A stretch of DNA of 47,374 bases. It comes from Vibrio ordalii ATCC 33509. Its GTDB lineage: Bacteria; Pseudomonadota; Gammaproteobacteria; Enterobacterales; Vibrionaceae. Position 1 is the stretch's first letter. Each line of letters opens with the position of its first letter. Of this stretch, positions 24,570-33,619 are shown one piece after another. Position numbers and translations under genes: made by a program. The notes beneath the pieces were generated by a model. The model searched no databases, was not told the DNA's origin, and saw only the letters and a list, made by a program, of their open reading frames with translations. The stretch covers positions 1-47,374 of the forward strand of contig AEZC01000013.1 in the NCBI GenBank assembly GCA_000257205.1. Reading direction: 5' to 3'.

Positions 24570-26246
24570 ATGTGGAAACGCTTAATTTCACTTTCAGAGG
24601 ACAAAAAACAAGTCATTGCCCAGCTTCCTGGGGCTGAGTCCATCGACAAAAATTTTGACCAAGCAGGCTTAAAAGAAGCGCTGTTTGAGTTATCCGCATC
24701 GACATTTTTCTTAAATGAAACGGAAGTGACCCGTTTTATCAACTGTGCAAAAGAGGGCAAGGGCGAAGCATTCTCTGGAATCGCCATTGCAGAGAGAAAG
24801 AATGCTTCGGTTGAGATTGAATTTAGCGATCGAGATATGTTAGCCAGCATGGTCGTGACGGGTGCATACGGTGGCAGAGCATTGCGCGGTAGTGAGTTGG
24901 TGTATGCATTGGCTCACGCTCATGTGACAAAAGGCATCAACAAACTGGCTTTAAAGAAAGTGTTAATGGTAAGTAATACCTTGAAGCCTGGAGAAGTCTA
25001 CACTCAGCCTGTAGCGCAGGGGCGCGAACCCATACAAGGTAAAGATGCACAATTTATTCCCTTGGTCGAGGATGTCAGTAAGCGCGTGTTAGCCCCGACC
25101 AAAAAGCAAGGGCAGAACAAAATTGATATGCGCAACTTAGGTGAAACCATCACGGTCGGGCAAGACGATGAAATAATGCGTCGAATTCCTGCAACAAAAG
25201 GAACGTCAGGCTATACCGTACAAGGAAAAGAGATCGCGCCTCAAGCAGGTAAAGATTCTGCACTTGTTGCTGGAAAGGGTTCTTACATCTCTTCTAATGA
25301 TCCCAATGTATTACTGGCTAGCCAAGCTGGCATGCCGTTACTCAAAGACAAAACGGTCGACGTTGATAATGCTTTATGCTTAAACAATGTAAGTGTCGCA
25401 ACAGGCCACGTGAAATTTAAAGGTTGTGTGGTCATCACGGGTGACGTTGAACCCGGGATGATTGTGCGTGCGACGGGAACAATCACTATTGGTGGGTTTA
25501 TTGAATCGGCTGATGTCCAAGCCCAAGGTAATATTGATGTTGCTAAAGGCATTATTGGTCACACAGTGTTTGATGATGAAGCCAGAACATGTATCGTCAA
25601 ATCGGGAGGTTCGATTACGGCTAACTACGCTCAGTTTAGTGAATTGCAAGCGGCTGATGATATTAATCTAGCGGTTCACAGCATGAGTAATGAATTGCGT
25701 TGTGGCAATGATCTAAAAGTGCTAGATAACAAAGAGAAGCAAGGCACACTCAGTGGTGGTCACGCGAAAGTTGGCGGTAAGATCGTCTGCTTCAATTTAG
25801 GCGTTGAAGGCGATACCGCCACGGCTGTGCAGGCTTTTGCTCGTTATGCCGTATATAAAGAACGGGTTGCAAAACATAAAGAGCATTATAAACAAGCGCA
25901 AGAAGCGACGATGGAAGTGATCCGCCGTGAGATTGAATTTAAGAAAAAGCCTAAAGCAGAACGCTCGGAAGAGGAACTGTTAAAAATTGATGAATTTAAG
26001 AAACAAACTAATGATCGTTTAGAAAAAGCAAAATTGGCGTTGGATATGCTGGGGGAGGAGTTTGAACAATTGCTCGAAATGAATACGATCGAAGTTAAAA
26101 ATAAAGTTTATACCCATGTTTCGGTGCAATTTGATGATGAGCGGATCATCACCAAGCGGGTTCATGGCGCCAGTATCTTCACATTTAACCAGTATGAGGT
26201 TAAATGTGCTTCGATGCTTGAAGATGAAGATGTCGGAGGGATCTAA
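24570..26246 (+). CDS. FapA/DUF342-family protein
   Basis: A 558-aa soluble protein of the FapA (flagellar assembly protein A, DUF342) family. The first 120 residues form an N-terminal alpha/beta domain. The middle (about 130-420) is a repetitive beta-helix-like region rich in short Gly/Val/Ile strands, such as VVITGDVEPGMIVRATGTI and ADVQAQGNIDVAKG. The last 120 residues contain a charged coiled coil (KERVAKHKEHYKQAQEA to KAKLALDMLGEEFEQL). In Bacillus and Vibrio, family members have been linked to flagella or polar signalling; this copy is encoded beside chemotaxis genes but has no clear ribosome-binding site (GGGTTAAGTAGT before ATG). It is probably transcribed from its own promoter in the 202-bp gap. 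Exact function unknown. Confidence 0.88.
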   Translation: MWKRLISLSEDKKQVIAQLPGAESIDKNFDQAGLKEALFELSASTFFLNETEVTRFINCAKEGKGEAFSGIAIAERKNASVEIEFSDRDMLASMVVTGAYGGRALRGSELVYALAHAHVTKGINKLALKKVLMVSNTLKPGEVYTQPVAQGREPIQGKDAQFIPLVEDVSKRVLAPTKKQGQNKIDMRNLGETITVGQDDEIMRRIPATKGTSGYTVQGKEIAPQAGKDSALVAGKGSYISSNDPNVLLASQAGMPLLKDKTVDVDNALCLNNVSVATGHVKFKGCVVITGDVEPGMIVRATGTITIGGFIESADVQAQGNIDVAKGIIGHTVFDDEARTCIVKSGGSITANYAQFSELQAADDINLAVHSMSNELRCGNDLKVLDNKEKQGTLSGGHAKVGGKIVCFNLGVEGDTATAVQAFARYAVYKERVAKHKEHYKQAQEATMEVIRREIEFKKKPKAERSEEELLKIDEFKKQTNDRLEKAKLALDMLGEEFEQLLEMNTIEVKNKVYTHVSVQFDDERIITKRVHGASIFTFNQYEVKCASMLEDEDVGGI

Positions 26247-26268
26247 CATTATTATCTTAGGGTGCGAA

Positions 26269-26301
26269 GCAAAAAATGAGGCATTTTGCCTCGTTTTTTG
26301 C
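26269..26301. terminator. Bidirectional terminator between the FapA-family gene and lapB
   Basis: GCAAAAAATGAGGC (26269-26282) pairs with GCCTCGTTTTTTGC (26288-26301) across a 5-nt loop with one T-G wobble. A and T runs on both sides make it work in both directions, as needed between these converging genes. Confidence 0.92.
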
Positions 26302-26327
26302 TGATTATGCTATTTCTAGTAAGGTGG

Positions 26328-28442
26328 CTATTGCACGGATCTCACTTTGCCCTGTTTGAGATCGTTTAACACCATCGATTTAGGACCATCGGCAATGATA
26401 CAGCCTTTCTCCATCACAATGACGCGATCAACTACATCGAGCATTGATGTTTTATGAGTAATTAATACTAACGTCTCACTGGGTGTCAATTGAGACAGTT
26501 GATGCTTGATGTGCATTTCAGAGCGATTATCCATGGCGCTGGTGGGCTCATCAAGTAGCAAAACGGGTGGGCGTCCGAGCAGTGCTCGGGCAATGGCTAC
26601 CGCTTGTCTCTGGCCACCAGACAACAACAGGCCGCCTTCACCCACTTGTCGTTCTAACCCCGAAGGATCTTGTTGTGTGAACGCGGTAACTCCCGCTCGG
26701 TTGGCGGCATCCATCACATCTCTATCATCGACTAAAGGACGCCCGAGCGTAATGTTATCGCGTATAGAGCCGTAAAACAGGTTGCTGTCTTGAGGAACGC
26801 AACCGATATTACGCCTCACATCAATGTGATGCAGTTGCGCGATATCGGTATCATCAATACGAACATGCCCTTCAGTCGGTTGATATAACCCCATAATAAG
26901 GCGCTCTAACGTAGTCTTCCCTGAACCGATGCGGCCTATGATCGCTACTTTTTCACCTGGATGGATCGTCATACTTAAGTCACGTATTGATGCAACAGGA
27001 GCATTAGGGTAGTGGAAAGTGACTTTGTCTAGCTCAATTTTGCCTTGCACAATCGGACGATGAATATAGCGTTTACCTTCTTCTTGCTCATCTGGCATCT
27101 GCATCACTTGCTCAATGATTTTTAAGGACGATTTGGCTTGGTTGTAGCGTGTTGAAAGTAGTGATAGTTGGACCATTGGACCAATGGCACGGCCGCTGAG
27201 CATGGTTGCTGCGATGAGCCCACCCATTGTTAAATCACCGTTGGAGATCAAATAGACACCTACAATGATCATTCCGACGTTTGCGGCTTGCTGTACAAAA
27301 CCAGCGGTATTTTGAATGCCATCGGTAATTCGGCGGCTTTTGATGTTCCAGTTTGCCATATGTGCAACCGCTTCTTCCCAGCGATATTGAAACTGGCTTT
27401 GAGCACCAAAGAGTTTCACGGTTTCAAGCCCTGCCAAGCTTTCAATTAGATTGGCGTATTTTTGTGATGCCAGCCGAGAACCCTCTTCAATGGCTCGTCG
27501 TAGAGGAGCTTGGATGAGAAGAGAGTAGAGAGCAATGATCAGTACACCGACGATAGGTACCAGCACTAAACTACCGGCCATTAGCCAGATCAGCACTAAA
27601 AAGAGCAGTGCAAATGGCAGGTCAATTAACGAGGATATAGTGGCGGAGGTAAAGAATTCGCGAATGGATTCAAACTCTTGCAAGTGGCGCGCAAAGGCCC
27701 CGACAGATGGAGGACGTGATTCCATTCGGATTCCCATCACTTTGCTAAAGAGCTTGGAAGAGATCAGAATGTCGGATTTTTTGCCCGCCACATCAATAAA
27801 ATAACTGCGAAGTAGTTTGAGGAGCAGATCGAATAAGAAGATCACAAAAATCCCGCTCGCTAATACCCACAAGGTTTCAAACGCAAGGTTAGGCACGACT
27901 TTGTCATACACTAAACGGCTGAACATTGGTGCCGCAATGGCAAACAAATTGATTAAAATGGAAGCGATTAACACATCGCGATAAATGTGCTTTGACTGCC
28001 ATAACGTACCCCAAAACCAGTGGCCATCACGGGTCTTTAATATTTCTGGTGAGCGCTCGTCATAGCGAAACTGTTTTTTCACCATGAAGTAGCGGCCAAT
28101 ATAGCGTTCAGTCAGCTCTTCTAAGGGGATAGCAACGGGGATTAGACCAGACTCCGCAGTGACGACCTCAGCTTCTTGATTCGCTTCGTTGATGCTGCTG
28201 AGCACACAGGCTTCACCGCCTTTTAAAATTAAGATAACGGGGAAAACCAATTTTGGGATTTGATCCAATGTCGAGCGATTTTCTTTAGCCACTAATCCTG
28301 CTCTTTCTGCGGCTCGAGGAAAGAGAAAAGGTGTTAGTTTGCCGTCTGATAAAGGTAGGCCGTTGATCAGTGCTTCTGGAGAATTCGCCAATCCATAGTA
28401 ACGACTCACATAAATAAGCGAATTGAGTAGCGTGTCTTGCAT
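26328..28442 (-). CDS. lapB: LapB-like type I secretion ABC transporter
   Basis: A 704-aa inner-membrane ABC exporter. The first 130 residues form a peptidase-C39-like domain in which the catalytic cysteine region reads VSRYYGL, so it lacks the protease site. Such inactive domains are typical of exporters for giant RTX adhesins (LapB type). A six-helix transmembrane domain spans about 155-420. The nucleotide-binding domain has Walker A GRIGSGKTT (near 507), signature LLSGGQRQAVAIARAL (near 607), Walker B VLLLDEPTSAMD (near 629) and the H-loop ITHKTS. It should work with LapC (31083-32474) and a TolC-like outer-membrane protein not in this window. It is the last gene of the leftward lap block and starts 17 bases after lapD. 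Confidence 0.92.
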   Translation of the reverse strand: MQDTLLNSLIYVSRYYGLANSPEALINGLPLSDGKLTPFLFPRAAERAGLVAKENRSTLDQIPKLVFPVILILKGGEACVLSSINEANQEAEVVTAESGLIPVAIPLEELTERYIGRYFMVKKQFRYDERSPEILKTRDGHWFWGTLWQSKHIYRDVLIASILINLFAIAAPMFSRLVYDKVVPNLAFETLWVLASGIFVIFLFDLLLKLLRSYFIDVAGKKSDILISSKLFSKVMGIRMESRPPSVGAFARHLQEFESIREFFTSATISSLIDLPFALLFLVLIWLMAGSLVLVPIVGVLIIALYSLLIQAPLRRAIEEGSRLASQKYANLIESLAGLETVKLFGAQSQFQYRWEEAVAHMANWNIKSRRITDGIQNTAGFVQQAANVGMIIVGVYLISNGDLTMGGLIAATMLSGRAIGPMVQLSLLSTRYNQAKSSLKIIEQVMQMPDEQEEGKRYIHRPIVQGKIELDKVTFHYPNAPVASIRDLSMTIHPGEKVAIIGRIGSGKTTLERLIMGLYQPTEGHVRIDDTDIAQLHHIDVRRNIGCVPQDSNLFYGSIRDNITLGRPLVDDRDVMDAANRAGVTAFTQQDPSGLERQVGEGGLLLSGGQRQAVAIARALLGRPPVLLLDEPTSAMDNRSEMHIKHQLSQLTPSETLVLITHKTSMLDVVDRVIVMEKGCIIADGPKSMVLNDLKQGKVRSVQ

Positions 28443-28459
28443 TACATCTGACCTTTTTA

Positions 28460-30370
28460 TTATTTATCCACAATAAAGCCTTGGAAGACTTCGATAAAAT
28501 GCTCTGAAAGTAAATCAAGCTGGGTTTGCGTTTCTACTCGTGACGCAATGGTAGTGATCCCTAAATTGTGTGCTGTGCGAGAAATCGACGTTAAGGTGAA
28601 CTTTTGCTTTTCATCGTCGAGATGGTGAGTAAATAGATAATCGAGTTTCACATATTTTGGACGGTACTCGTTGATGTAGTCTAATGATTGGAAATTCCGG
28701 CCATAGTTATCGACACCAAAGTCTGCACCTGCGGCTCTTATGGCATTACAAAACAGCGCCGTATGGTGAGGGGCGTTGAGGAATGCATTTTCTGGTATTT
28801 CAAAGTGTAAGTTCTCACAGACAGAGCGATGTTTCGCCAGTGTCTGAGTGACCCAACGAATAAAACTAGGTTGAGAAAGGCTGCTTTGAGCAATATTAAT
28901 GGCTAATGGTTCGGTTATCTCGCCTATTTCGAGCTTGCGAATCATCGTTTCAATAACATATTCATCAAAAATATGGCTGGCATTGAGTTGGTCGAGCGCA
29001 AATAAGTATTGATTGGCGCTGTAGCGTTTGCCATCGTGCTCAATTGCTGAAAATACTTCGCGGTGGAAAGTTTGTCCCCAGCTATTATTGGCTGACTGCA
29101 AACGGAAATTAAACCAATCGTTATGGATAGCCTCTTCAACCAATGCTTTCCATTGCTGTTTACCCATCACAGTTTGTTTGGTTTCACTGCTGACGAAGCC
29201 GTAAATCAGATCTGGATTTGCAGTTGCAATGGCTAACGCGTTGTCGAGCAAGGAAAGTACCTGCGTTGAAGATTTTGGTTCTTTATTATGAACAACACCT
29301 AAAGAGACTTTGGCTGATGCCATACCGGTTGGGTCGGCTAGAGTATCTTGCACAAAATTCATAATACTATCGGCGATAATTTTGAGTTCACTCTCTTCCA
29401 TGTTAGGCAAAATAAAGCCAAATTCTTCAGTGGAAATACGTGAGAGTGTGACATCGGGTGACGTTATCGACACTTTTAGATGCTCAGCCAAATGACGCAC
29501 CATACCATCGCCCGCTTCATAGCCCTTCTCTTCATAGAGTTCTTTAATAAACTCCGCTTGCAAAATCGCTACGCCACCAATGGCACTTTCTGATAACCAA
29601 CTATTCAGTTGGTTCATGTAATAAGCACGGTTACCGAGCTGGGATACTGGATCAATATAAGCGCGCTCACGTAATTGTTGCGCTTCTTGTGCTTGAGCTT
29701 TGAACGCTTTTTCAACCTGTGCCGACATGCTATTGATGCCATCAACTACATAGATCAGATCTTTGGTTGCTGGCCGCGCTAGCGGTTCACCAAAATGATT
29801 ACACGCTACTTGTTCCATTTTTTTGACAATCATCTGCAACGGGCGTAAAGCACGCTTCAGAATGAAAGCGATGGCAGCAAGGCCAATCACAAAAATAGTG
29901 CTAAACGCGATAAGTAGCCGAATTAGTGCCCTCCATAATTGCGCATACGCTTCACCAGGGTGGCTGACAATTTCTACTTCAGCGAGCTGCATCCAACCAC
30001 TGGTTACCACGCGTTGGTCATGGATCGGTGCGAACAGGTGTAAATTGGTAAACCATTGCGGAACGTTACTGGGTTTTATGGGGTAAGATCGCAGAATCTC
30101 GTCGTTATCGTCTAGAAAAATCAAGCGCACGACCGAATAAGAGCTGCCATCAAACAAGGCATTGATAACCGACTCAACCGCAATCTTATCTTTTTTCTCC
30201 AAATAAGGCGCCAGCGCCAAACCGACGGTGTTGATGGTGTTGTTGACTTCAGAGCGCTGCTGCTGCTCTAAGTTGTTGCGGGTTGTATTGAATTCAATAA
30301 TGAAGACTGAGGTCATCAGCATAATGAAGACGGCAATCATTCCCGCGACAAGTTGTTTATATAGCGTCAT
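28460..30370 (-). CDS. lapD: LapD, c-di-GMP receptor controlling LapG
   Basis: A 636-aa inner-membrane receptor. Transmembrane helix 1 (about 7-29), a periplasmic LapD-type domain, transmembrane helix 2 (about 155-178) and a HAMP segment lead to degenerate GGDEF and EAL domains. The GGDEF motif reads STEEFGF (near 313) and the EAL motif reads HREVFSAI (near 438), so neither diguanylate cyclase nor phosphodiesterase activity is expected. In known LapD proteins the EAL domain binds c-di-GMP and signals outward, so the periplasmic domain holds LapG and spares the adhesin. lapG lies directly upstream (five-base gap) and lapB downstream. In V. cholerae this system controls the adhesins FrhA and CraA. 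Confidence 0.93.
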   Translation of the reverse strand: MTLYKQLVAGMIAVFIMLMTSVFIIEFNTTRNNLEQQQRSEVNNTINTVGLALAPYLEKKDKIAVESVINALFDGSSYSVVRLIFLDDNDEILRSYPIKPSNVPQWFTNLHLFAPIHDQRVVTSGWMQLAEVEIVSHPGEAYAQLWRALIRLLIAFSTIFVIGLAAIAFILKRALRPLQMIVKKMEQVACNHFGEPLARPATKDLIYVVDGINSMSAQVEKAFKAQAQEAQQLRERAYIDPVSQLGNRAYYMNQLNSWLSESAIGGVAILQAEFIKELYEEKGYEAGDGMVRHLAEHLKVSITSPDVTLSRISTEEFGFILPNMEESELKIIADSIMNFVQDTLADPTGMASAKVSLGVVHNKEPKSSTQVLSLLDNALAIATANPDLIYGFVSSETKQTVMGKQQWKALVEEAIHNDWFNFRLQSANNSWGQTFHREVFSAIEHDGKRYSANQYLFALDQLNASHIFDEYVIETMIRKLEIGEITEPLAINIAQSSLSQPSFIRWVTQTLAKHRSVCENLHFEIPENAFLNAPHHTALFCNAIRAAGADFGVDNYGRNFQSLDYINEYRPKYVKLDYLFTHHLDDEKQKFTLTSISRTAHNLGITTIASRVETQTQLDLLSEHFIEVFQGFIVDK

Positions 30371-30375
30371 ATTAC

Positions 30376-31038
30376 TTACTCATCGTAACTTATAATTGGT
30401 TTATTCAATTTTAGCGAGCGTTCCCGTTCACGTAAGTCATTCCAAAGACTTAATCGTGAAGAGTCTCCTGCAAGCTGGTCATTTTTGGATTTCATTAGCC
30501 ATAAATTTTTACCGTTAAAGCTGTAGATCGGTAATAGGTCACGGCGTGTTGATGCTGGCTTAATCTCAGGGTTTATATTGTCTAAAATTAAAGGCTCGGC
30601 ATTGGGTGTTGAATAGTACGCAAGAACCATATGAAACTGATTTAACTCAATGGCTTTAACATACACGAGGCGCAACTTTTTATCATCGATACCCAGTTCA
30701 AGTAGGGAGAAGTACTTCGCAATGGTGAAATCTTCGCAATCCCCTGCGTTGCTTCCTAGAAACTCAAGCGGTGTCGCCCAGTAGTCATTTTTTCCCCATA
30801 AATCGATATCATTAACGAAGTACAGCTGATTGAAAAATCGATTCATTCCGGCCAATTTGTCACGTTCGGGAACATTTTGGTGTTTAGCAATTTCTTTGCG
30901 CCATGTTTCGACGCGTTTCCCTGCTCTTGTGCCATAGGTAAGCGCCACCGCATCGACCCACTGCTGCTCTTTGGTGTTGAGCGCTTGGGGGAGAGAAGGC
31001 ATAAATAGCAATAAAACCAGTGGCAGCCAAAACTTCAT
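30376..31038 (-). CDS. lapG: LapG, periplasmic adhesin protease
   Basis: A 220-aa bacterial transglutaminase-like cysteine protease (BTLCP). MKFWLPLVLLLFMPSLPQA is a signal peptide. The catalytic triad is visible as C101 (NAGDCEDF), H136 (NQFHMVLAYY) and D153 (LILDNINPE). It cleaves giant surface adhesins near their N-terminus to release cells when c-di-GMP is low, and is sequestered by LapD when it is high. The ATG at 31036-31038 is preferred over the TTG codon just before it. The ribosome-binding site is weak (ACGG), and the gap to lapC is about 45 nt, so co-transcription with lapC is likely. Confidence 0.93.
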   Translation of the reverse strand: MKFWLPLVLLLFMPSLPQALNTKEQQWVDAVALTYGTRAGKRVETWRKEIAKHQNVPERDKLAGMNRFFNQLYFVNDIDLWGKNDYWATPLEFLGSNAGDCEDFTIAKYFSLLELGIDDKKLRLVYVKAIELNQFHMVLAYYSTPNAEPLILDNINPEIKPASTRRDLLPIYSFNGKNLWLMKSKNDQLAGDSSRLSLWNDLRERERSLKLNKPIISYDE

Positions 31039-31082
31039 CAAAAACCGTCAGTCGTGAATATATTAAAAAGCATAAGTGAACC

Positions 31083-32474
31083 TTACTCCCTTAGCGCATT
31101 TTTTTGCGCACTAAGTATTGGTTTTAGTAGATAATCCATCACAGTTCGTTTACCTGTAATAATATCAACAGATGCCGTCATCCCTGAGATGATAGGCAGG
31201 TTAGCATCATGCCCTAAGCTGGTTTGATTGGTCCTTACTCGGACTAAATAATAGCTTTTGCCTTCTTCATCTTGAGTGGTGTCGGCACTGATATGCTCAA
31301 GCGTTCCTTCCAAGCCGCCATATTTGGTGAAATCATAGGCGCTGAATTTTACGATGGCAGGCAACTCTGGTCTTAAGAAGGCGATGTCTTGTGGGGCAAT
31401 TTGCGCTTCCACAAGCAAGGTATCCTCTGTTGGGACTACTTCAACAATATCCATACCTGGCTGGATAACACCGCCAACGGTGTTGACGTAAAGCGTTTTA
31501 ATCGTTCCTGTCACAGGCGATAGCACAACAGTGCGATTTACCTTATCTTCAAGCCCAACGGCTGATTCTGTGATTGCAGAAAGCCTATCTTGGGCTTCAT
31601 TCAGTTTGTCTTGTTGTTGTGAGCGAAACTTTTGAGCCGCATCAATACGGTTGAGCACCGCTTCACGAATCGCCGATTTTAATACTGGGATGTTAAGCTC
31701 GCTGGTGGTCATTTCACGGCGAGTATCATTCACTTGGCGCTGTAGTTTCAGCAGCTCAATTCGTGGCACGACACCTTCGTCTGCTAAAGGTCTAGTTATC
31801 TCAAGTTCTTTATTCGCAAAATCATAACTTTGGCGCAAATTTTGTACGCGCGCTTGTATTTCAACCAACTCTTGTAGTTTCTGTTTGACTTGTTGATCTA
31901 AAAGAGAAAGTTGGTTGCGTAAGTTATTAAGATCTTGCCGGTAGGCGGCCCTTTGCCTATTAACTAAATCGGGTTGGTTGTCTGTTAACAGCGGCGGAAA
32001 GGCGAGTTTGTTGTAGTCAATTTTGACGCTCTTTTGCCAGTTATCATCATCAATCTCTTCGTTGATCATTACGCTAGTAATAGAAGCGGATAGCTGCAGG
32101 ACACTGGCGGTAAGGTTAGCGACTTGTTGTTCACGTTCGCGGTAGTCGGAGCGGAAACGAGTATCATCAATCAATAACAGCTGTTGGCCTTTTTGCACTC
32201 GTTCACCTTCACGAACCAGTATCTGTTTGACTAAGCCTCCTTCCAAGTTTTGAACCACTTGAACTTGTGATGACGGAACGACTTTGCCTTGTCCAACTGT
32301 CACTTTGTCGACCTGTGCCCATGAGGCCCAGACGATGGCTAAGAGAAAAAAACAGACCATAACCCAGAGCATCACACGTGCACTGTTGGGCGTGTTCAGT
32401 AGCAGAGCCGCCGTTTTGTCGTCTATGTACTCCAATTCTGTCGAGGAGAGTTTGTTATAACTCTTGTTGCTCAT
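31083..32474 (-). CDS. lapC: LapC-like HlyD-family membrane-fusion protein
   Basis: A 463-aa periplasmic adaptor of type I secretion. A cytoplasmic N-terminus of about 30 residues is followed by one transmembrane helix (ARVMLWVMVCFFLLAIVWAS, near 32-51). The first half of the lipoyl/barrel-sandwich region (VVQNLEGGLVKQILVREGER, near 79-98) comes next. Long coiled-coil hairpins (about 110-310) precede the second half (LSPVTGTIKTLYVNTVGGVI) and a beta-barrel domain. It should bridge LapB to an outer-membrane TolC/LapE-like channel. First gene of the leftward lap block; the promoter must be in the 307-bp gap shared with pdxH. Confidence 0.92.
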   Translation of the reverse strand: MSNKSYNKLSSTELEYIDDKTAALLLNTPNSARVMLWVMVCFFLLAIVWASWAQVDKVTVGQGKVVPSSQVQVVQNLEGGLVKQILVREGERVQKGQQLLLIDDTRFRSDYREREQQVANLTASVLQLSASITSVMINEEIDDDNWQKSVKIDYNKLAFPPLLTDNQPDLVNRQRAAYRQDLNNLRNQLSLLDQQVKQKLQELVEIQARVQNLRQSYDFANKELEITRPLADEGVVPRIELLKLQRQVNDTRREMTTSELNIPVLKSAIREAVLNRIDAAQKFRSQQQDKLNEAQDRLSAITESAVGLEDKVNRTVVLSPVTGTIKTLYVNTVGGVIQPGMDIVEVVPTEDTLLVEAQIAPQDIAFLRPELPAIVKFSAYDFTKYGGLEGTLEHISADTTQDEEGKSYYLVRVRTNQTSLGHDANLPIISGMTASVDIITGKRTVMDYLLKPILSAQKNALRE

Positions 32475-32781
32475 CGCTTATCCTTTGCGCCTAATTGTAG
32501 TGTCTTTCCCTTTGTTACTTGAAGCTGTTGTAGAGGGAAGCTACAACTGTAAGTTATTTGGGTATAGTTGCTTGATTTTATTATTTGTCTAGCAAAATGT
32601 TAAGGATTTGCTACCTATCATGAGATTACTATTTACTATTTACTATTTGGATTGATTGTACTTCCTATTGTGTACGTTCTACAGAGTTTAGCTGTGAATT
32701 GCTGATTTTGTTGAACCTTAGCACTCTTGAGTTATGACTATGATAGGAGCACAATCGTCAAAAATTTCATAAGGAGTAGAG
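32475..32781. other. Divergent promoter region between lapC and pdxH
   Basis: About 307 bp without a gene, serving the leftward lap genes and rightward pdxH. It contains three perfect tandem copies of TTACTAT (32626-32646). No clear promoter hexamers or known regulator site could be assigned by eye. Confidence 0.5.
32626..32646. repeat. Three tandem TTACTAT heptamers
   Basis: TTACTAT occurs head to tail at 32626-32632, 32633-32639 and 32640-32646. It sits about 135 bp before pdxH and 150 bp upstream of lapC in the divergent promoter region. A tract this short may be stable, but copy number changes would alter spacing of promoter elements. Confidence 0.85.
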
Positions 32782-33417
32782 ATGGAACTTTCAGACATCC
32801 GCCGCGAATACATTAAAGGCGGTTTAAGACGCAAAGATTTGCTTTCAAATCCGATTGAGCAGTTTAATCTTTGGCTACAACAGGCCATCGATGCGGGTCT
32901 TACCGACCCCACAGCGATGACAGTGGCAACGGTTGATGAAAATGGACAGCCTTTCCAACGTATAGTGCTATTAAAAAATGTCGAAAAAGACGGTTTTGTT
33001 TTCTATACCAATTTGGGCAGTCGCAAAGCACAACACATTGAACACAACAATAAAGTCAGCTTGCACTTTCCTTGGCACCCATTAGAGAGACAAGTGCACA
33101 TCACAGGAACGGCTGAAAAATTGTCGACTTTTGAAAACATAAAATATTTTACTTCTCGCCCTAAAGAGAGCCAAATTGCCGCGATGGCGAGCCGCCAGAG
33201 TAGCCGTATCTCAGCACGCGGTGTTTTGGAAGGTAAATACTTGGAGTTAAAAAAGAAATTCGAACAAGGTGAGATTCCAGTTCCGAGCTTTTGGGGAGGA
33301 TATCGCGTTAAGGTTGAATCGATAGAATTTTGGCAAGGTGGTGAGCACCGTTTGCATGATCGCTTCTTGTTTACGCAACAAGATCAGCAATGGAGTACTG
33401 AACGTTTAGCGCCATAA
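32782..33417 (+). CDS. pdxH: PdxH, pyridoxine/pyridoxamine 5'-phosphate oxidase
   Basis: A 211-aa flavoenzyme that makes pyridoxal 5'-phosphate (vitamin B6) in the cytoplasm. The family pattern is clear: N-terminal [23 protein letters not shown]-binding [20 protein letters not shown] (near 54-73), then [10 protein letters not shown] and [17 protein letters not shown] [13 protein letters not shown] (near 93-105). The C-terminal signature is [14 protein letters not shown] (near 187-200). Length matches the family. AAGGAGTAGAG gives a strong ribosome-binding site. It is a single gene between divergent lap genes and a convergent operon. Confidence 0.96.
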   Translation: MELSDIRREYIKGGLRRKDLLSNPIEQFNLWLQQAIDAGLTDPTAMTVATVDENGQPFQRIVLLKNVEKDGFVFYTNLGSRKAQHIEHNNKVSLHFPWHPLERQVHITGTAEKLSTFENIKYFTSRPKESQIAAMASRQSSRISARGVLEGKYLELKKKFEQGEIPVPSFWGGYRVKVESIEFWQGGEHRLHDRFLFTQQDQQWSTERLAP

Positions 33418-33499
33418 TGCCCACTTGTTAAAAAACTGCTCTGAAGAATGGCTTCTGGTTGACGTGTAGAAGGGATTTTTGCAAATTTGTACGATGTTG

Positions 33500-33535
33500 A
33501 GTGATAAATATCAAACACGATTGATATTTATCACT
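33500..33535. repeat. Perfect 15-bp AT-rich inverted repeat downstream of pdxH
   Basis: AGTGATAAATATCAA (33500-33514) and TTGATATTTATCACT (33521-33535) are exact reverse complements with a 6-nt spacer. It lies 82 bp past the pdxH stop and is followed by ACTCGAG, not a T-run. It can form a long RNA hairpin in the pdxH transcript or serve as a binding site for a dimeric regulator. Confidence 0.85.
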
Positions 33536-33562
33536 ACTCGAGACCTAGACGATGAGAGTGCA

Positions 33563-33592
33563 ATAACAAAGGGGGAATTCCCCCTTTGTTAT
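33563..33592. terminator. Bidirectional terminator between pdxH and the SUMF1-domain gene
   Basis: A perfect 30-bp palindrome centred between 33577 and 33578: ATAACAAAGGGGGAA and its reverse complement. In RNA it forms a G5/C5 stem with an AATT loop followed by TTTGTTAT in either direction, fitting two converging genes. Confidence 0.85.
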
Positions 33593-33619
33593 ATAAATGG
33601 TTGAACTAGTTCTGCTTGC

